A program made the translations under genes and the position numbers. DNA of 64,000 bases from JADMIH01 sp036399775 (GTDB lineage: Bacteria > Chloroflexota > Chloroflexia > QHBQ01 > JADMIH01), in contig DASWMJ010000010.1 of NCBI GenBank assembly GCA_036399775.1, positions 1-64,000 on the forward strand. Direction: 5' to 3'. This document shows, in pieces, positions 51,982 to 60,169 of this stretch (positions within the stretch are counted from its first letter, which is position 1; the number at the start of each line of letters is the position of its first letter). The notes beneath the pieces were generated by a model. The model was not told the origin of the DNA. It was given only the letters and a program-made list of their open reading frames with translations, and searched no databases.

Positions 51982-52246
51982 GATATAAGCCGCCCTGATG
52001 GGGGGTACTTTGGTAAGGCTACGCCATGCTAGAGTACTAGCACACGCTCTTTCCGAGGAAGCAGATAAACATAACTTGCAACTGCTTACACTATAACGGA
52101 AAATCCACGTCTTAGATAGCCCCTAGTGCCTACTAGTTATCAATTACAAGGCATATAGAACTACATTGCTTAAGAATTGCATGGGTTAAAACAGCTTGAA
52201 CAGTGTATAATGTTTCAACTGGTATTTAGAGAAGGAGGCAATTACA

Positions 52247-53167
52247 TTGGATACATCAACCGCTACAAGAGACCAGGCCGCACCCTCGGAATTCTCAGGC
52301 TACGCCCACCCTGAGATGCTGGTATCAACCCAGTGGGTGGAAGACCACCTGAAAGATGATAACCTGCGCATCGTGGAATCGGACGAGGACGTGCTACTAT
52401 ACGAGCAGGGCCACGTACCCGGTGCCGTGAAGCTGGACTGGCACACCGACCTGCAAGATGACGTGCGCCGCGACTACATAGAGAGCGAGCAGTTTGCACA
52501 GCTTTGCTCGGAGCGCGGTATCGCCAACGATACCACCGTCATCCTCTACGGCGACAAGAACAATTGGTGGGCTACCTACGCCCTGTGGGTCTTCCAGCTA
52601 TTCGGGCACGATAACGTCAAGATTATGGACGGTGGACGGCAGAAGTGGATCGCCGAGGGCCGCCCGCTCTCCCGCGACGTGCCCCAGTACGAACCGACCC
52701 GGTACAACGCCCCGGAGCGCAACGACAGCGAAATCCGCGCCTTCCGCGACCAGGTGATGGCCCTTCTCGACTCCGAGCGCAAAGCCCTACAGGAAGGCAA
52801 GGCGCTCGTGGACGTGCGCTCCAACCCGGAGTTCACAGGCGAGATGCTCCACATGGTCAACTACCCGCAGGAGGGGGCGCAGCGCGGCGGCCACATCCCC
52901 GGCGCGCGCAACATCCCCTGGGCCACCGCCGTGCGCGAGGACGGCACCTTCAAGAGCGTAGAGGACCTACAGCAGATATACGGCGGCCAGGGGGTGACCC
53001 CCGACAAGGACGTGATAGCCTACTGCCGCATCGGCGAGCGTTCGTCCCACACCTGGTTCGTGCTCAGGTACCTCCTGGGCTACCCCAACGTCCGCAACTA
53101 CGACGGAAGCTGGACCGAATGGGGCAACCTCGTAGGCGCGCCCATAGAAAAAGGCCCGGCGTCCTAG
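52247..53167 (+). CDS. Thiosulfate sulfurtransferase (double rhodanese)
   Basis: A 306-aa protein starting at TTG 52247 after GAAGGAGG. Two rhodanese domains are present. The first (about 22-140), VEDHLKDDNLRIVESDEDVLLYEQGHVPGAVKLDW, is inactive-type. The second (about 165-295) has VDVRSNPEFTGE and the active-site loop AYCRIGERSSHTWF with the catalytic Cys. HIPGARNIPW is typical of SseA/CysA-type enzymes. It transfers sulfane sulfur from thiosulfate or mercaptopyruvate. No signal peptide; cytoplasmic. Followed by a heptamer run and a perfect palindromic terminator. Confidence 0.95.
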   Translation: MDTSTATRDQAAPSEFSGYAHPEMLVSTQWVEDHLKDDNLRIVESDEDVLLYEQGHVPGAVKLDWHTDLQDDVRRDYIESEQFAQLCSERGIANDTTVILYGDKNNWWATYALWVFQLFGHDNVKIMDGGRQKWIAEGRPLSRDVPQYEPTRYNAPERNDSEIRAFRDQVMALLDSERKALQEGKALVDVRSNPEFTGEMLHMVNYPQEGAQRGGHIPGARNIPWATAVREDGTFKSVEDLQQIYGGQGVTPDKDVIAYCRIGERSSHTWFVLRYLLGYPNVRNYDGSWTEWGNLVGAPIEKGPAS

Positions 53168-53206
53168 TACCGAGTACCGAGTGCTGAGTGCTGAGTGCTG
53201 AGTGCT
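53168..53206. repeat. AGTGCTG heptamer run
   Basis: Two copies of AGTACCG pass into four of AGTGCTG directly after the rhodanese stop codon. Confidence 0.85.
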
Positions 53207-53213
53207 TGATTGG

Positions 53214-53271
53214 ATTATCTGAGTAATGAAGAAAGTGGCCCGCGGGCCACTTTCTTCATTACTCAGATAAT
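53214..53271. terminator. Perfect 58-nt palindrome, bidirectional terminator
   Basis: 29-nt arms (53214-53242 and 53243-53271) match without a mismatch, core GTGGCCCGCGGGCCAC, flanked by AT-rich parts that are also palindromic. It lies between the convergent rhodanese and DUF1440-like genes. Confidence 0.88.
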
Positions 53272-53280
53272 ATTTATTTC

Positions 53281-53808
53281 TTACCTGCGTAGCAGCAGGC
53301 GGGTCGCCAGGCCCGTCGCGCCGCCGAAGATTAAATGCGCGCCTAGAGCTTGGACGTGCTCTTCCAGGGGCACTTCATCTGCGTCGGGGGCGATGTTGAG
53401 CGCCCTCAGCCCGATCTCGTCAAGCGCGAGCCAGATAAAGACGCCGTAGATGAGGCCCGCTACGATGCCCAGCCGGGGGATGCGGGCTGCCAGCGCGCCG
53501 AAAGCGGCCCCCCACAGTAGTCCAGTGGCGTAATGCACGGCCACACCCGCCTCAGCTTTGTGCTTCTTTGGCACCTCCCGCCCTGTTACGGCCTTTGACA
53601 CTTTATCGGCTATTATTTGCGTTGACGGCTCTTCCTTCTCCTGGTTGTCGTCGCCACGTTTGGGCTTCTGCTCAGGACGCTCTCCCGGTTCGTTGCGCAC
53701 GATCGCCCAGTAGCCGTCCATAGCGGCGGTAGCGGCTGCACCCGCGAGCATGCCCGCGATTATCCCGGCGAGTACGTTGCGTCTTTTCTTCTTTACGTTA
53801 TCTGGCAT
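53281..53808 (-). CDS. DUF1440-like membrane protein
   Basis: A 175-aa protein. A basic start (MPDNVKKKRRN) is followed by a first membrane segment (11-30), a charged loop (38-90) rich in Lys/Glu, and further segments (about 92-110, 116-133 and 155-172). The GMLAGAAATAAMDGYWAIVR and VHYATGLLWGAAFGAL phrases are typical of DUF1440 proteins, whose role is unknown. It lies 9 nt downstream of the Rieske gene and is likely co-transcribed. Confidence 0.78.
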   Translation of the reverse strand: MPDNVKKKRRNVLAGIIAGMLAGAAATAAMDGYWAIVRNEPGERPEQKPKRGDDNQEKEEPSTQIIADKVSKAVTGREVPKKHKAEAGVAVHYATGLLWGAAFGALAARIPRLGIVAGLIYGVFIWLALDEIGLRALNIAPDADEVPLEEHVQALGAHLIFGGATGLATRLLLRR

Positions 53809-53817
53809 CCTGGCCCT

Positions 53818-54714
53818 CTAATTTGCGCCCTCGGTCCGTTCGAGCCGCACCTGTAGCTGGCCGCCATACTTCCGCACGTCATAGCAGGGCACGGGCGCGG
53901 TTGCCGGGCCATGCACCAGCTTGCCGGTCCTCACGTCGAACTGCGAGCCGTGCCAGGGGCAGGTGACGACGTGCCCCTCAAGCTCGCCTTCCCATAGCGG
54001 GCCGCCGTAGTGCGGGCAGGTACCGTCGAAGGCGTGGATGCCGTCTTCGTCCTTGAGGATGACTATGGGCCTCCCCTCGACCTCGGCTTTCACCATTTCG
54101 CCGTCTTTGAGGTCGTCGAGGGCCACCGCATCTGTGTACTTCTCCGGCCCCGACACCCATGCGTCCCGGTTCACAGCCTGTCCCAGGTTGTAAACCAGCT
54201 CGCCCGCCACGTAAGCAGCCAGCGCGTTCAGCAGGTAGCCACCAGCCGACAGCGAGCGCGCCATCCCACGCCTCTTGCCTCCCATCCGCAGGGCCATCGA
54301 GCAGGCGTTCAGCGTGAGGCCCCCCACGTTTATTATCGCGTGCGCCATGCCCATGCGCCTGTGCGCCCCACCCACGTCGCTCCAGTCTGCTATGCCCGTA
54401 ACGGCGGCTCCGAGCGCGGCTACTATGCCCGCGCCCAGCGAAATATCGGCTGCCGCGTCAAGCCCTGGGTCGTCCCCTCGCGCCGCGCTTATCAGGTCGA
54501 GCAGTTGGGTGATGGTCCACGCGCCGATGGGCACGTCGGTTATCACCGGGTGGAGAGGGTGCCCCAGCCACACGCCGTTGAGTAAATCTTTCAGCAAGCG
54601 CCCAGCCTCTCCCGCGTTGCTGAACGCGTCGTTTATCACAGGCTGGATGGCGTCGGATACCTGGTCAAGCCACTTCTGCCTGTCTACTATCTCCTGCACA
54701 ACTCCTGTAGTCAT
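53818..54714 (-). CDS. DUF2231 membrane domain fused to a Rieske [2Fe-2S] domain
   Basis: A 298-aa protein. The N-terminal part (about 30-180) has LGHPLHPVITDVPIGAWT and IADWSDVGGAHRRMG, the signature of DUF2231 with four membrane segments. The C-terminal ~105 residues are a Rieske domain with both cluster-binding boxes, CPHYGGPL and CPWHGSQFD, of the ferredoxin type. It should carry electrons at the membrane; partner unknown. GGGGGTG before the ATG is the likely SD and lies inside a hairpin (54721-54752). Confidence 0.92.
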   Translation of the reverse strand: MTTGVVQEIVDRQKWLDQVSDAIQPVINDAFSNAGEAGRLLKDLLNGVWLGHPLHPVITDVPIGAWTITQLLDLISAARGDDPGLDAAADISLGAGIVAALGAAVTGIADWSDVGGAHRRMGMAHAIINVGGLTLNACSMALRMGGKRRGMARSLSAGGYLLNALAAYVAGELVYNLGQAVNRDAWVSGPEKYTDAVALDDLKDGEMVKAEVEGRPIVILKDEDGIHAFDGTCPHYGGPLWEGELEGHVVTCPWHGSQFDVRTGKLVHGPATAPVPCYDVRKYGGQLQVRLERTEGAN

Positions 54715-54720
54715 AAAGCA

Positions 54721-54752
54721 GCACCCCCTTGTGAGTTGACATGAGGGGGTGC
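54721..54752 (-). promoter_or_regulatory. Hairpin covering the Rieske gene ribosome-binding site
   Basis: GCACCCCCT (54721-54729) and AGGGGGTGC (54744-54752) form a 9-bp stem. On the minus strand its distal arm contains the presumed Shine-Dalgarno GGGGGTG of the Rieske gene, so the structure would hide it. It may also act as the terminator of the upstream MFS gene, although no T-run follows. Confidence 0.5.
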
Positions 54753-54777
54753 AATATCTGTGCCTTAATTCTCGCTA

Positions 54778-56508
54778 TTACTCTACGTGCCGCACCACGC
54801 GCGGGAACCGCGTAGATATGAGCGCGCTAGTCAACGCGAAGAGCGCTACCCCGAAGAATACCCACCACAGGCTGCCCACCAGCGCGTCCGCCAGCGCCGC
54901 CCGCGTCTCAGGCGGGAGGATCTCGCGCACCGACAGGTCGAAGAGGCTGTTGACGGGGCCAAGCGCGGGGTCCGCGCCCCCCTTTTCAGCCTCCGGCGGC
55001 AATTGAGCGACCAGCCTCTGTATGCGCTCGCTTGCCAGCACGGGCGCGAGCGTTGCTACCAGCACCAGCCCCAGCACCGCCGTGCCGACAGCCTGCCCCA
55101 TGTTGCGGAAGAATTGCACCGAGGCGGTAGCTATCCCGCGCTCTCTCCACTCCACCGAGCTTTGCACGGCAATCAGCATGGACGAGGTGCTGGACCCCAG
55201 CCCCGCGCCAATTATGAACGCAGCGACAAGGGTCACAAGCGCCTTCAGCAGCAAGCTCTCCGATATAGCCTGCACCTGTATCGTCAGGAGCAGCAGCGAG
55301 CCGATCAGGATCAACGTCGTACCGGTGAGGATAACGGCGCGGTAGCCGAACCGTATGATGAAGCGCCCACTCAATCCGCTGGAAAGAGGCCACCCAATCG
55401 AGAGCGGCGCGACCATCAAACCCGCCTCGATGGGAGTGCTGCCCCACCCGCCCTGCGCGAGTAGAGGGAGGTAGGCCGCTACCCCCATGAGCACCCCGCC
55501 TGACACCATCCCTACCAGGCAGGGCACCGCCATGACCGGGCGCGACAGCAGCCCCAGCGACAACACGGGTGCGGCAGCCCTCCTCTCCACCAGCACAAAC
55601 AAGGCCAGCAAGAGCGCCGCGCCCGCCCCCAGGAGGAGCGTAGTCGGTGCGAGCCATTCCCCTCCATGCCCGCCTGCTTGCAGCGCCATGAGCATCAACC
55701 CGATCCCCAGGGTCAGCGTCACCCCGCCCGCCCAATCCACCTTCTGGCGAACGTGGATGTGCGGCTCGCGCAGGTACCGGAAGAGAAGCAACGAGGAGAA
55801 GATGCCTACCGGCAAATTGATAAAGAAGACCCACCGCCAGTCGGCAAACTGCACGATAGCCCCGCCCACCAGCGGCCCCAGCACGCCCGATACGCCCCAC
55901 ACGCCGCTGAACACGCCCTGTAAGCGCGCTCGCTCTTCCAGCTCGAACAGATCGCCTATGAGGGTGAGTGACACGGGCACTATCGCCCCCGCGCCCAGCC
56001 CCTGCACCGCCCGGAAAGCTATCAGCGAGGGCATATCCCACGCCAGCCCGCACAGCGCCGACCCCGCGATGAATATACCCGACCCCAGCATAAATACCGG
56101 CTTGCGCCCGTATATGTCGGCCAGCTTGCCGTACAGGGGCACCGTAGTGGTAGCCGTCAGCAGGAAGGCCGACACCACGAGAGGGTAAAGGGGAAGCCCG
56201 CCCAGCACGCCCACTATATTGGGTAGCGCGGTAGCCACTATCGTGCCGTCGAGCGCCGAAAGCGCCACCGCCAGCATCAGCCCGATAATCACGAGCGGCC
56301 TGCTGAGGGCAACCGAACGCCCCTCCGTGGGAGCGGGCGCGGCTACCTGCGCCCCCTCTATAACGTCGTCAACCAGCCCCGTTCCCAAACACGCACCCTC
56401 TACAACGAAATCGCCCGGCCCACGCGAGCCAGGCAGCCACATTAGCTTACCATATTTCCCTTCCCACGCGAAAGAGAGCCACTCCTTGTGTAAATGTTCA
56501 GAATACAT
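54778..56508 (-). CDS. MFS multidrug exporter, DHA2 (EmrB/QacA) family
   Basis: A 576-aa transporter with 14 predicted membrane segments from about residue 75 on. It shows LDGTIVATALPNIVG (motif D1 of DHA2), GKLADIYGRKPVF (motif A) and GLGAGAIVPVSLTLIGDLF (motif B/C region). It exports drugs or similar hydrophobic compounds using the proton gradient. The first ~70 residues are not part of the family, so translation may start further in. No good SD precedes the ATG at 56508. A repeated palindromic element lies directly upstream (56517-56625). Confidence 0.9.
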   Translation of the reverse strand: MYSEHLHKEWLSFAWEGKYGKLMWLPGSRGPGDFVVEGACLGTGLVDDVIEGAQVAAPAPTEGRSVALSRPLVIIGLMLAVALSALDGTIVATALPNIVGVLGGLPLYPLVVSAFLLTATTTVPLYGKLADIYGRKPVFMLGSGIFIAGSALCGLAWDMPSLIAFRAVQGLGAGAIVPVSLTLIGDLFELEERARLQGVFSGVWGVSGVLGPLVGGAIVQFADWRWVFFINLPVGIFSSLLLFRYLREPHIHVRQKVDWAGGVTLTLGIGLMLMALQAGGHGGEWLAPTTLLLGAGAALLLALFVLVERRAAAPVLSLGLLSRPVMAVPCLVGMVSGGVLMGVAAYLPLLAQGGWGSTPIEAGLMVAPLSIGWPLSSGLSGRFIIRFGYRAVILTGTTLILIGSLLLLTIQVQAISESLLLKALVTLVAAFIIGAGLGSSTSSMLIAVQSSVEWRERGIATASVQFFRNMGQAVGTAVLGLVLVATLAPVLASERIQRLVAQLPPEAEKGGADPALGPVNSLFDLSVREILPPETRAALADALVGSLWWVFFGVALFALTSALISTRFPRVVRHVE

Positions 56509-56516
56509 GAGACATC

Positions 56517-56625
56517 CCGAATTTAAGATTTACGCCTGATCAAGCGTAGTAGCCTAAATTCAAACAAATAAAAAGCAGAAAATGGGCGGCGCAGCCGCCC
56601 ATTTTCTGCTTTTTATTTGTTTGAA
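56517..56625 (+). terminator. Long perfect hairpin with conserved box, copy B
   Basis: 32-nt arms (56559-56590 and 56594-56625) pair perfectly around GCA; the core is ATGGGCGGC. On the + strand it is preceded by AATTTAAGATTTACGCC, TGATCAAGCGTA and ATTCAAA, the same box as in copies A and C. It lies between two divergent genes, where a terminator would not be needed for either, so it may be a mobile or structural element. Confidence 0.8.
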
Positions 56626-56835
56626 AGTCTCTTATTCTTAGCCCTTACCCTCTTTGTATGAAGGTTGCCACATATGACCAATTCTTCAGGCTATCTTATG
56701 GCGCACCCATTCCATTTTCAGGACTTCTTCAGCATGCGTCCCATACAATAAGGTCAGAACGACGAAATACAAAGCAAAATCGTCAAACAAACAAAATCAA
56801 ACAAACCAAACAATATATAAGGAGCACAAAAAACA

Positions 56836-57243
56836 ATGTCTAACGTAATCGCAAGCACCCGCAACTCGGTCCGCGTCCTGGGCCTGTTCGCAATCATGAT
56901 GGCCTTCGCCGCCATGTTCGCCGCAGGTTCCGCTTCAGCAGCCACCAGCACTAACAGCTACTCCACTCCCAGCGACACCGGCACATTCGTCGTGAGCGTG
57001 ATAGATGCCAAGAGCAAGGAATTGGTCGGTGGAGCCGAGATAGAGATCCTCGACGCCAACGCTAACGTAGTGGCAAAAGCAGTGGTTGGTGGCCCTATGG
57101 CAGAGACCGACACCGTGCAGTTCACCCTAGCGCAGGGCGCATACAAGATGTACATCACCGCTGATGGCTACCAGAAGGTAGAGACGCAGATCAGCGTGAC
57201 GGCAGGCCAGACCTCCAAGTACGAAGCAGAGCTTCAGCAATAA
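56836..57243 (+). CDS. Small secreted beta-sandwich protein (PEGA / CarboxypepD-reg-like)
   Basis: A 135-aa protein; AAGGAG precedes the ATG. A signal peptide (1-35, cleavage after GSASA) releases a ~95-residue domain: GTFVVSVIDAKSKELVGGAEIEILDA ... FTLAQGAYKMYITADGYQKVETQISVTAG. The G-Y-K-x-x-x-x-A-D-G-Y phrase and following strands match carboxypeptidase-regulatory/PEGA-like modules, which mediate binding at the cell surface. The same kind of module ends the M4 protease at 10983. Stand-alone copies like this are probably structural or adhesive. Confidence 0.8.
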   Translation: MSNVIASTRNSVRVLGLFAIMMAFAAMFAAGSASAATSTNSYSTPSDTGTFVVSVIDAKSKELVGGAEIEILDANANVVAKAVVGGPMAETDTVQFTLAQGAYKMYITADGYQKVETQISVTAGQTSKYEAELQQ

Positions 57244-57285
57244 TCAGTAGCCAGCAGTAAATAGAAGAATATCGAAAACGATTGT

Positions 57286-57318
57286 AAGGGCGAGTTTCAA
57301 ACTCGCCCTTATGTTTTT
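57286..57318 (+). terminator. Intrinsic terminator
   Basis: AAGGGCGAGTTT / AAACTCGCCCTT form a 12-bp stem with a 1-nt centre (57286-57310), followed by ATGTTTTTAA. It ends the small secreted protein gene. Confidence 0.88.
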
Positions 57319-57370
57319 AATATAGAAGGTTGTTGGAAAGTCGAGATGTACGACAATGACACTCCCCATC

Positions 57371-57560
57371 CTTGTCATTCTGAGCGCAGCACTAACAAAG
57401 TTATGTCCAGGAATAAAATGTGTAAGGTAGGGGCGACCCGGTGGGTCGCCCTGCCAGGGGTTACGTGTAAAGTTGGTACGCCAACCCCACCAGGGCGACC
57501 CGGTGGGTCGCCCCTACGGAGACATTTCTTTGTTTGTGATGTACTCAGAATGACAAGTGA
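57371..57560. repeat. Nested dispersed repeats
   Basis: The outer element has the ends CTTGTCATTCTGAGCGCAGC and TACTCAGAATGACAAG. Inside it, at 57427-57518, lies a full GGGGCGACCC palindromic repeat like the one at 33166-33257. The inner element appears to have inserted into the outer one. No gene is present in 57311-57690. Confidence 0.85.
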
Positions 57561-57699
57561 TGATGGGTTTGCTGAAGGATACAACCTAGTCATGTAATTC
57601 AGATGCCCTTGCGCGGTACAGAGTCGGCCTTACTTGGCGGAATAGCACAGTGAAAGAATTAGTACCTTCTTCCTATTGCCGCCTGCTGATTAATAAGAT

Positions 57700-57729
57700 A
57701 TACATATGTATATTATTATACATATGTAT
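57700..57729 (+). promoter_or_regulatory. Two identical 12-bp palindromes, operator candidate
   Basis: ATACATATGTAT occurs at 57700-57711 and 57718-57729, 18 bp centre to centre, about 27 nt before the GGDEF start codon. Repeated identical palindromes suggest a binding site for a dimeric regulator; the AT-rich sequence may also contain the -10. Confidence 0.5.
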
Positions 57730-57755
57730 CGTTCAATTAATGGGAGGCAAGCAAA

Positions 57756-58466
57756 ATGACCTACCCAACCACCTTCGAGCTACCGACCACCGACAGCCTG
57801 ACCGGCCTTCTCACTACAGCCTACTTCCGCCACTTATTGCGCGAGCAGGTCTTGCCGCAGGCTGAAGGCGGCGAGACTCCCCTGACCTTTTTCCTGCTTG
57901 ATAACGACTATTTTTCCGAACTGAACACCACGCACGGATCTGTCTGCGGAGATAACGTGCTCAAAGGCACGGCGCGAGTACTGAGAGAAGTGTTACCCGA
58001 TGCGGCTATTCTTTCGCGCTACGGCGGCGACGAATTCGCGGGCGCACTGCCTGATACGCGGCTGGACGATGCGTTTACCCTGCTGGAAGAGGTGCGCCGC
58101 CGCCTGGCCGCCTTGACGTGGGAAGAGTGGCCCGACCTGCATACCACCTGCTCCACCGGCCTTGCAGCCTTTCCCGCCAACGGCTCAAACGACGTAGAGC
58201 TTATTCGCGCAGCCGACCAGGCCCTGTACACCGCCAAGATCACGGGCCGCAACAAGGTCTCCCTGCCGCTAGCCGACAGCCGCATGGTCACCAAGACCAG
58301 CCACTACACCTCCACTCAGCTAGACCGCCTGGCCCTCCTCGCCAAAGCCGTAAAGCGTAGCGAAGCCACCCTCCTGCGCGAAGCCCTGGACGATCTCCTC
58401 AAAAAGTACAACGACCTGCTCGGACCGCCCCCTACAGCCCGGACCTCCCTTCCTACCAGCGTCTGA
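57756..58466 (+). CDS. Diguanylate cyclase (GGDEF domain)
   Basis: A 236-aa cytoplasmic protein; GGGAGG precedes the ATG. The GGDEF domain (about 10-172) opens with DSLTGLLTTAYFRHLL, has FFLLDNDYFSELN (metal Asp) and the intact active site YGGDEFAG (G90-F94). No RxxD inhibitory site is present at the usual place five residues before GGDEF. It makes c-di-GMP. The C-terminal tail (about 180-236) has a helical phrase LDRLALLAKAVKRSEATLLREALDDLLKKY resembling ribbon-helix-helix partners, which is unusual. No sensor domain is visible. Confidence 0.92.
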   Translation: MTYPTTFELPTTDSLTGLLTTAYFRHLLREQVLPQAEGGETPLTFFLLDNDYFSELNTTHGSVCGDNVLKGTARVLREVLPDAAILSRYGGDEFAGALPDTRLDDAFTLLEEVRRRLAALTWEEWPDLHTTCSTGLAAFPANGSNDVELIRAADQALYTAKITGRNKVSLPLADSRMVTKTSHYTSTQLDRLALLAKAVKRSEATLLREALDDLLKKYNDLLGPPPTARTSLPTSV

Positions 58467-58548
58467 GGCTGGGCTATTTTGCTCCTTAGTTTTGACTTTC
58501 TTGCTTGCCTGGGCTTATGCTGAAGTGCAAAAGTAGTCCTGGCATCCC

Positions 58549-58577
58549 TTGACGTATTAGAACATATGTACTATAAT
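58549..58577 (+). promoter_or_regulatory. Promoter upstream of the MFS gene
   Basis: TTGACG (58549-58554), 17-nt spacer and perfect TATAAT (58572-58577). The transcript would carry a 13-codon ORF (58645) before the MFS gene at 58759. Confidence 0.75.
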
Positions 58578-58644
58578 ATAACTGTAAATATCGTTCCCCT
58601 GCGCCCTTCCCCATGTGCCGCCACATGAGACTGGAGGAATATCT

Positions 58645-58686
58645 GTGAAAAGAGGAGCCAGCAATCTGACCCACTTTACACACTAA
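58645..58686 (+). CDS. 13-aa leader ORF (putative)
   Basis: GTG at 58645 stands 7 nt after TGGAGGA and reads VKRGASNLTHFTH before TAA. It lies in the leader between the consensus promoter and the MFS gene. Short leader ORFs before exporter genes often take part in drug-induced control, but no alternative hairpin was identified here. Confidence 0.3.
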   Translation: MKRGASNLTHFTH

Positions 58687-58758
58687 GACCGATGGCCCAC
58701 CGCGCGGTGCAGGCTATAATATCCCCAGGCACAAAAATCATTCGATAGGGAGCGCGAA

Positions 58759-60135
58759 ATGTCAGAAAGAACTGAAGCTGAACAGGGCAGCGCACAGGCG
58801 AGCACAGAAAAGGTGACTTTCTTCACGATACTTCGCAACCGCAACTTCCGCAACCTCTGGTTGGGCCAGATCATCTCTCAGATGGGCGATTACTTCGCTT
58901 TCCTAGCGATCCTGGTAGTGGTTGGAAGCTTTTCCCAGGATGTGAGCGAGACCACGCAACAGGTGTCTATCGTGATGATTGCTTCCACCTTGCCCCGACT
59001 CCTCTTCGGCGTGCTTGCGGGCGTATTCGTAGACAGGTGGGACCGCCGCCTGACCATGCTGGCATCAGACTTGATACGCCCTGCCCTCACCCTCGCCATG
59101 ATCCCGGCTTTCATGTCGAAGAACCTCTGGCTCATGTGCATCCTCGCCTTTGCTATGTCCGCAGTAGGCACCTTTTTCAACCCCGCCAAGGGCGCTCTTA
59201 TACCAAAGATGATGCCCACTGAGCATCTGACCGCGGCCAACGCCCTCTCGCAGACCTCTATGATGGCGGCCTTTGTGCTCGGCCCCGCCCTTTCGGGAGC
59301 GATATTCTTCCTGGCCGGATCGGGGAACGAATGGATAGCCTTTGTGCTTGACGCAACATCCTACGTGGTTTCTGCTTTCGCCATCTGGATGATAAGGATG
59401 CCTAAAGAGGACACTAAGCCGGCCCCCGAAACGACTGCGGAAGGCAGCGCGCTCGGCAGGGTGGGCAAAGAGATTGTCGTTGGAATAAAGGCGCTGGCGT
59501 TCAACAGGGTCATGGCGACCCTAAGCGTAGTCTTTGCGATAACGATGCTCGGTGTGGGCGCGCTCAACGTCCTCTGGGTGTCATTTCTCAAGACTACGTT
59601 CGGCTACACCGATTCGGGTGAGCTAGGGTGGCGCTTCGCGGTTATAGATATTGCCTTCTTCGCCGGGATGGTGCTTGCGAGTATAGCTGTGGGCAACTTT
59701 CTGTCCAACCGCCCGCCTAAGGAATACATCGTCTGGGGTCTGATTGTCTTTGGCGTTGGTATGCTCCCGCTCGGCTACCTCCCAGACTATTGGCTGGTTG
59801 TGGGCGTCATGTTCGTGGCAGGGCTGGCAGTCGCGCCTATCGAGACAGGCGTGACGACCCTGATGCAGATCAGCGTGCCTAACCACCAATTGGGGCGGGT
59901 AGGGGGCGGTATGGGCACCGTCAGCGAAACAGCGAGCCTCGGCTCGATGGGCATGGCGGGCTTGCTCGGTGCGGCGATTGGCATCCCCTTCGTCTTCCTC
60001 CTCTCCGGTGTGATTTGCATCTTAGCAGGCATTGTTGCCCTCGCGGGCCTGCCGAACCTCACCATCAAGGACGCCCCTGTAGGTGACGCCTCCGCCACAG
60101 TCGGTTCCGATCCGCAAATGGCCCAGGTGGCATAA
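58759..60135 (+). CDS. MFS transporter (MFS_3 / macrolide-efflux-like)
   Basis: A 458-aa transporter with 12 predicted membrane segments; AGGGAG precedes the ATG. NRNFRNLWLGQIISQMGDYFAFLAIL is the typical opening of the MefA/EntS-type group, and FGVLAGVFVDRWDRRLTMLASDLIRP is its motif A. Substrate unknown; macrolides or siderophores in relatives. Ends with an intrinsic hairpin (copy C, 60170-60263). Confidence 0.92.
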   Translation: MSERTEAEQGSAQASTEKVTFFTILRNRNFRNLWLGQIISQMGDYFAFLAILVVVGSFSQDVSETTQQVSIVMIASTLPRLLFGVLAGVFVDRWDRRLTMLASDLIRPALTLAMIPAFMSKNLWLMCILAFAMSAVGTFFNPAKGALIPKMMPTEHLTAANALSQTSMMAAFVLGPALSGAIFFLAGSGNEWIAFVLDATSYVVSAFAIWMIRMPKEDTKPAPETTAEGSALGRVGKEIVVGIKALAFNRVMATLSVVFAITMLGVGALNVLWVSFLKTTFGYTDSGELGWRFAVIDIAFFAGMVLASIAVGNFLSNRPPKEYIVWGLIVFGVGMLPLGYLPDYWLVVGVMFVAGLAVAPIETGVTTLMQISVPNHQLGRVGGGMGTVSETASLGSMGMAGLLGAAIGIPFVFLLSGVICILAGIVALAGLPNLTIKDAPVGDASATVGSDPQMAQVA

Positions 60136-60169
60136 GTAAGCGTGTTCACTAAGCACAATCATGAGACAA

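Noticed and set aside
54787..56053. Long open frames overlapping the DHA2 exporter gene in other frames
   Set aside because: They result from high GC and mirror the transporter sequence. The transporter frame alone shows family motifs.
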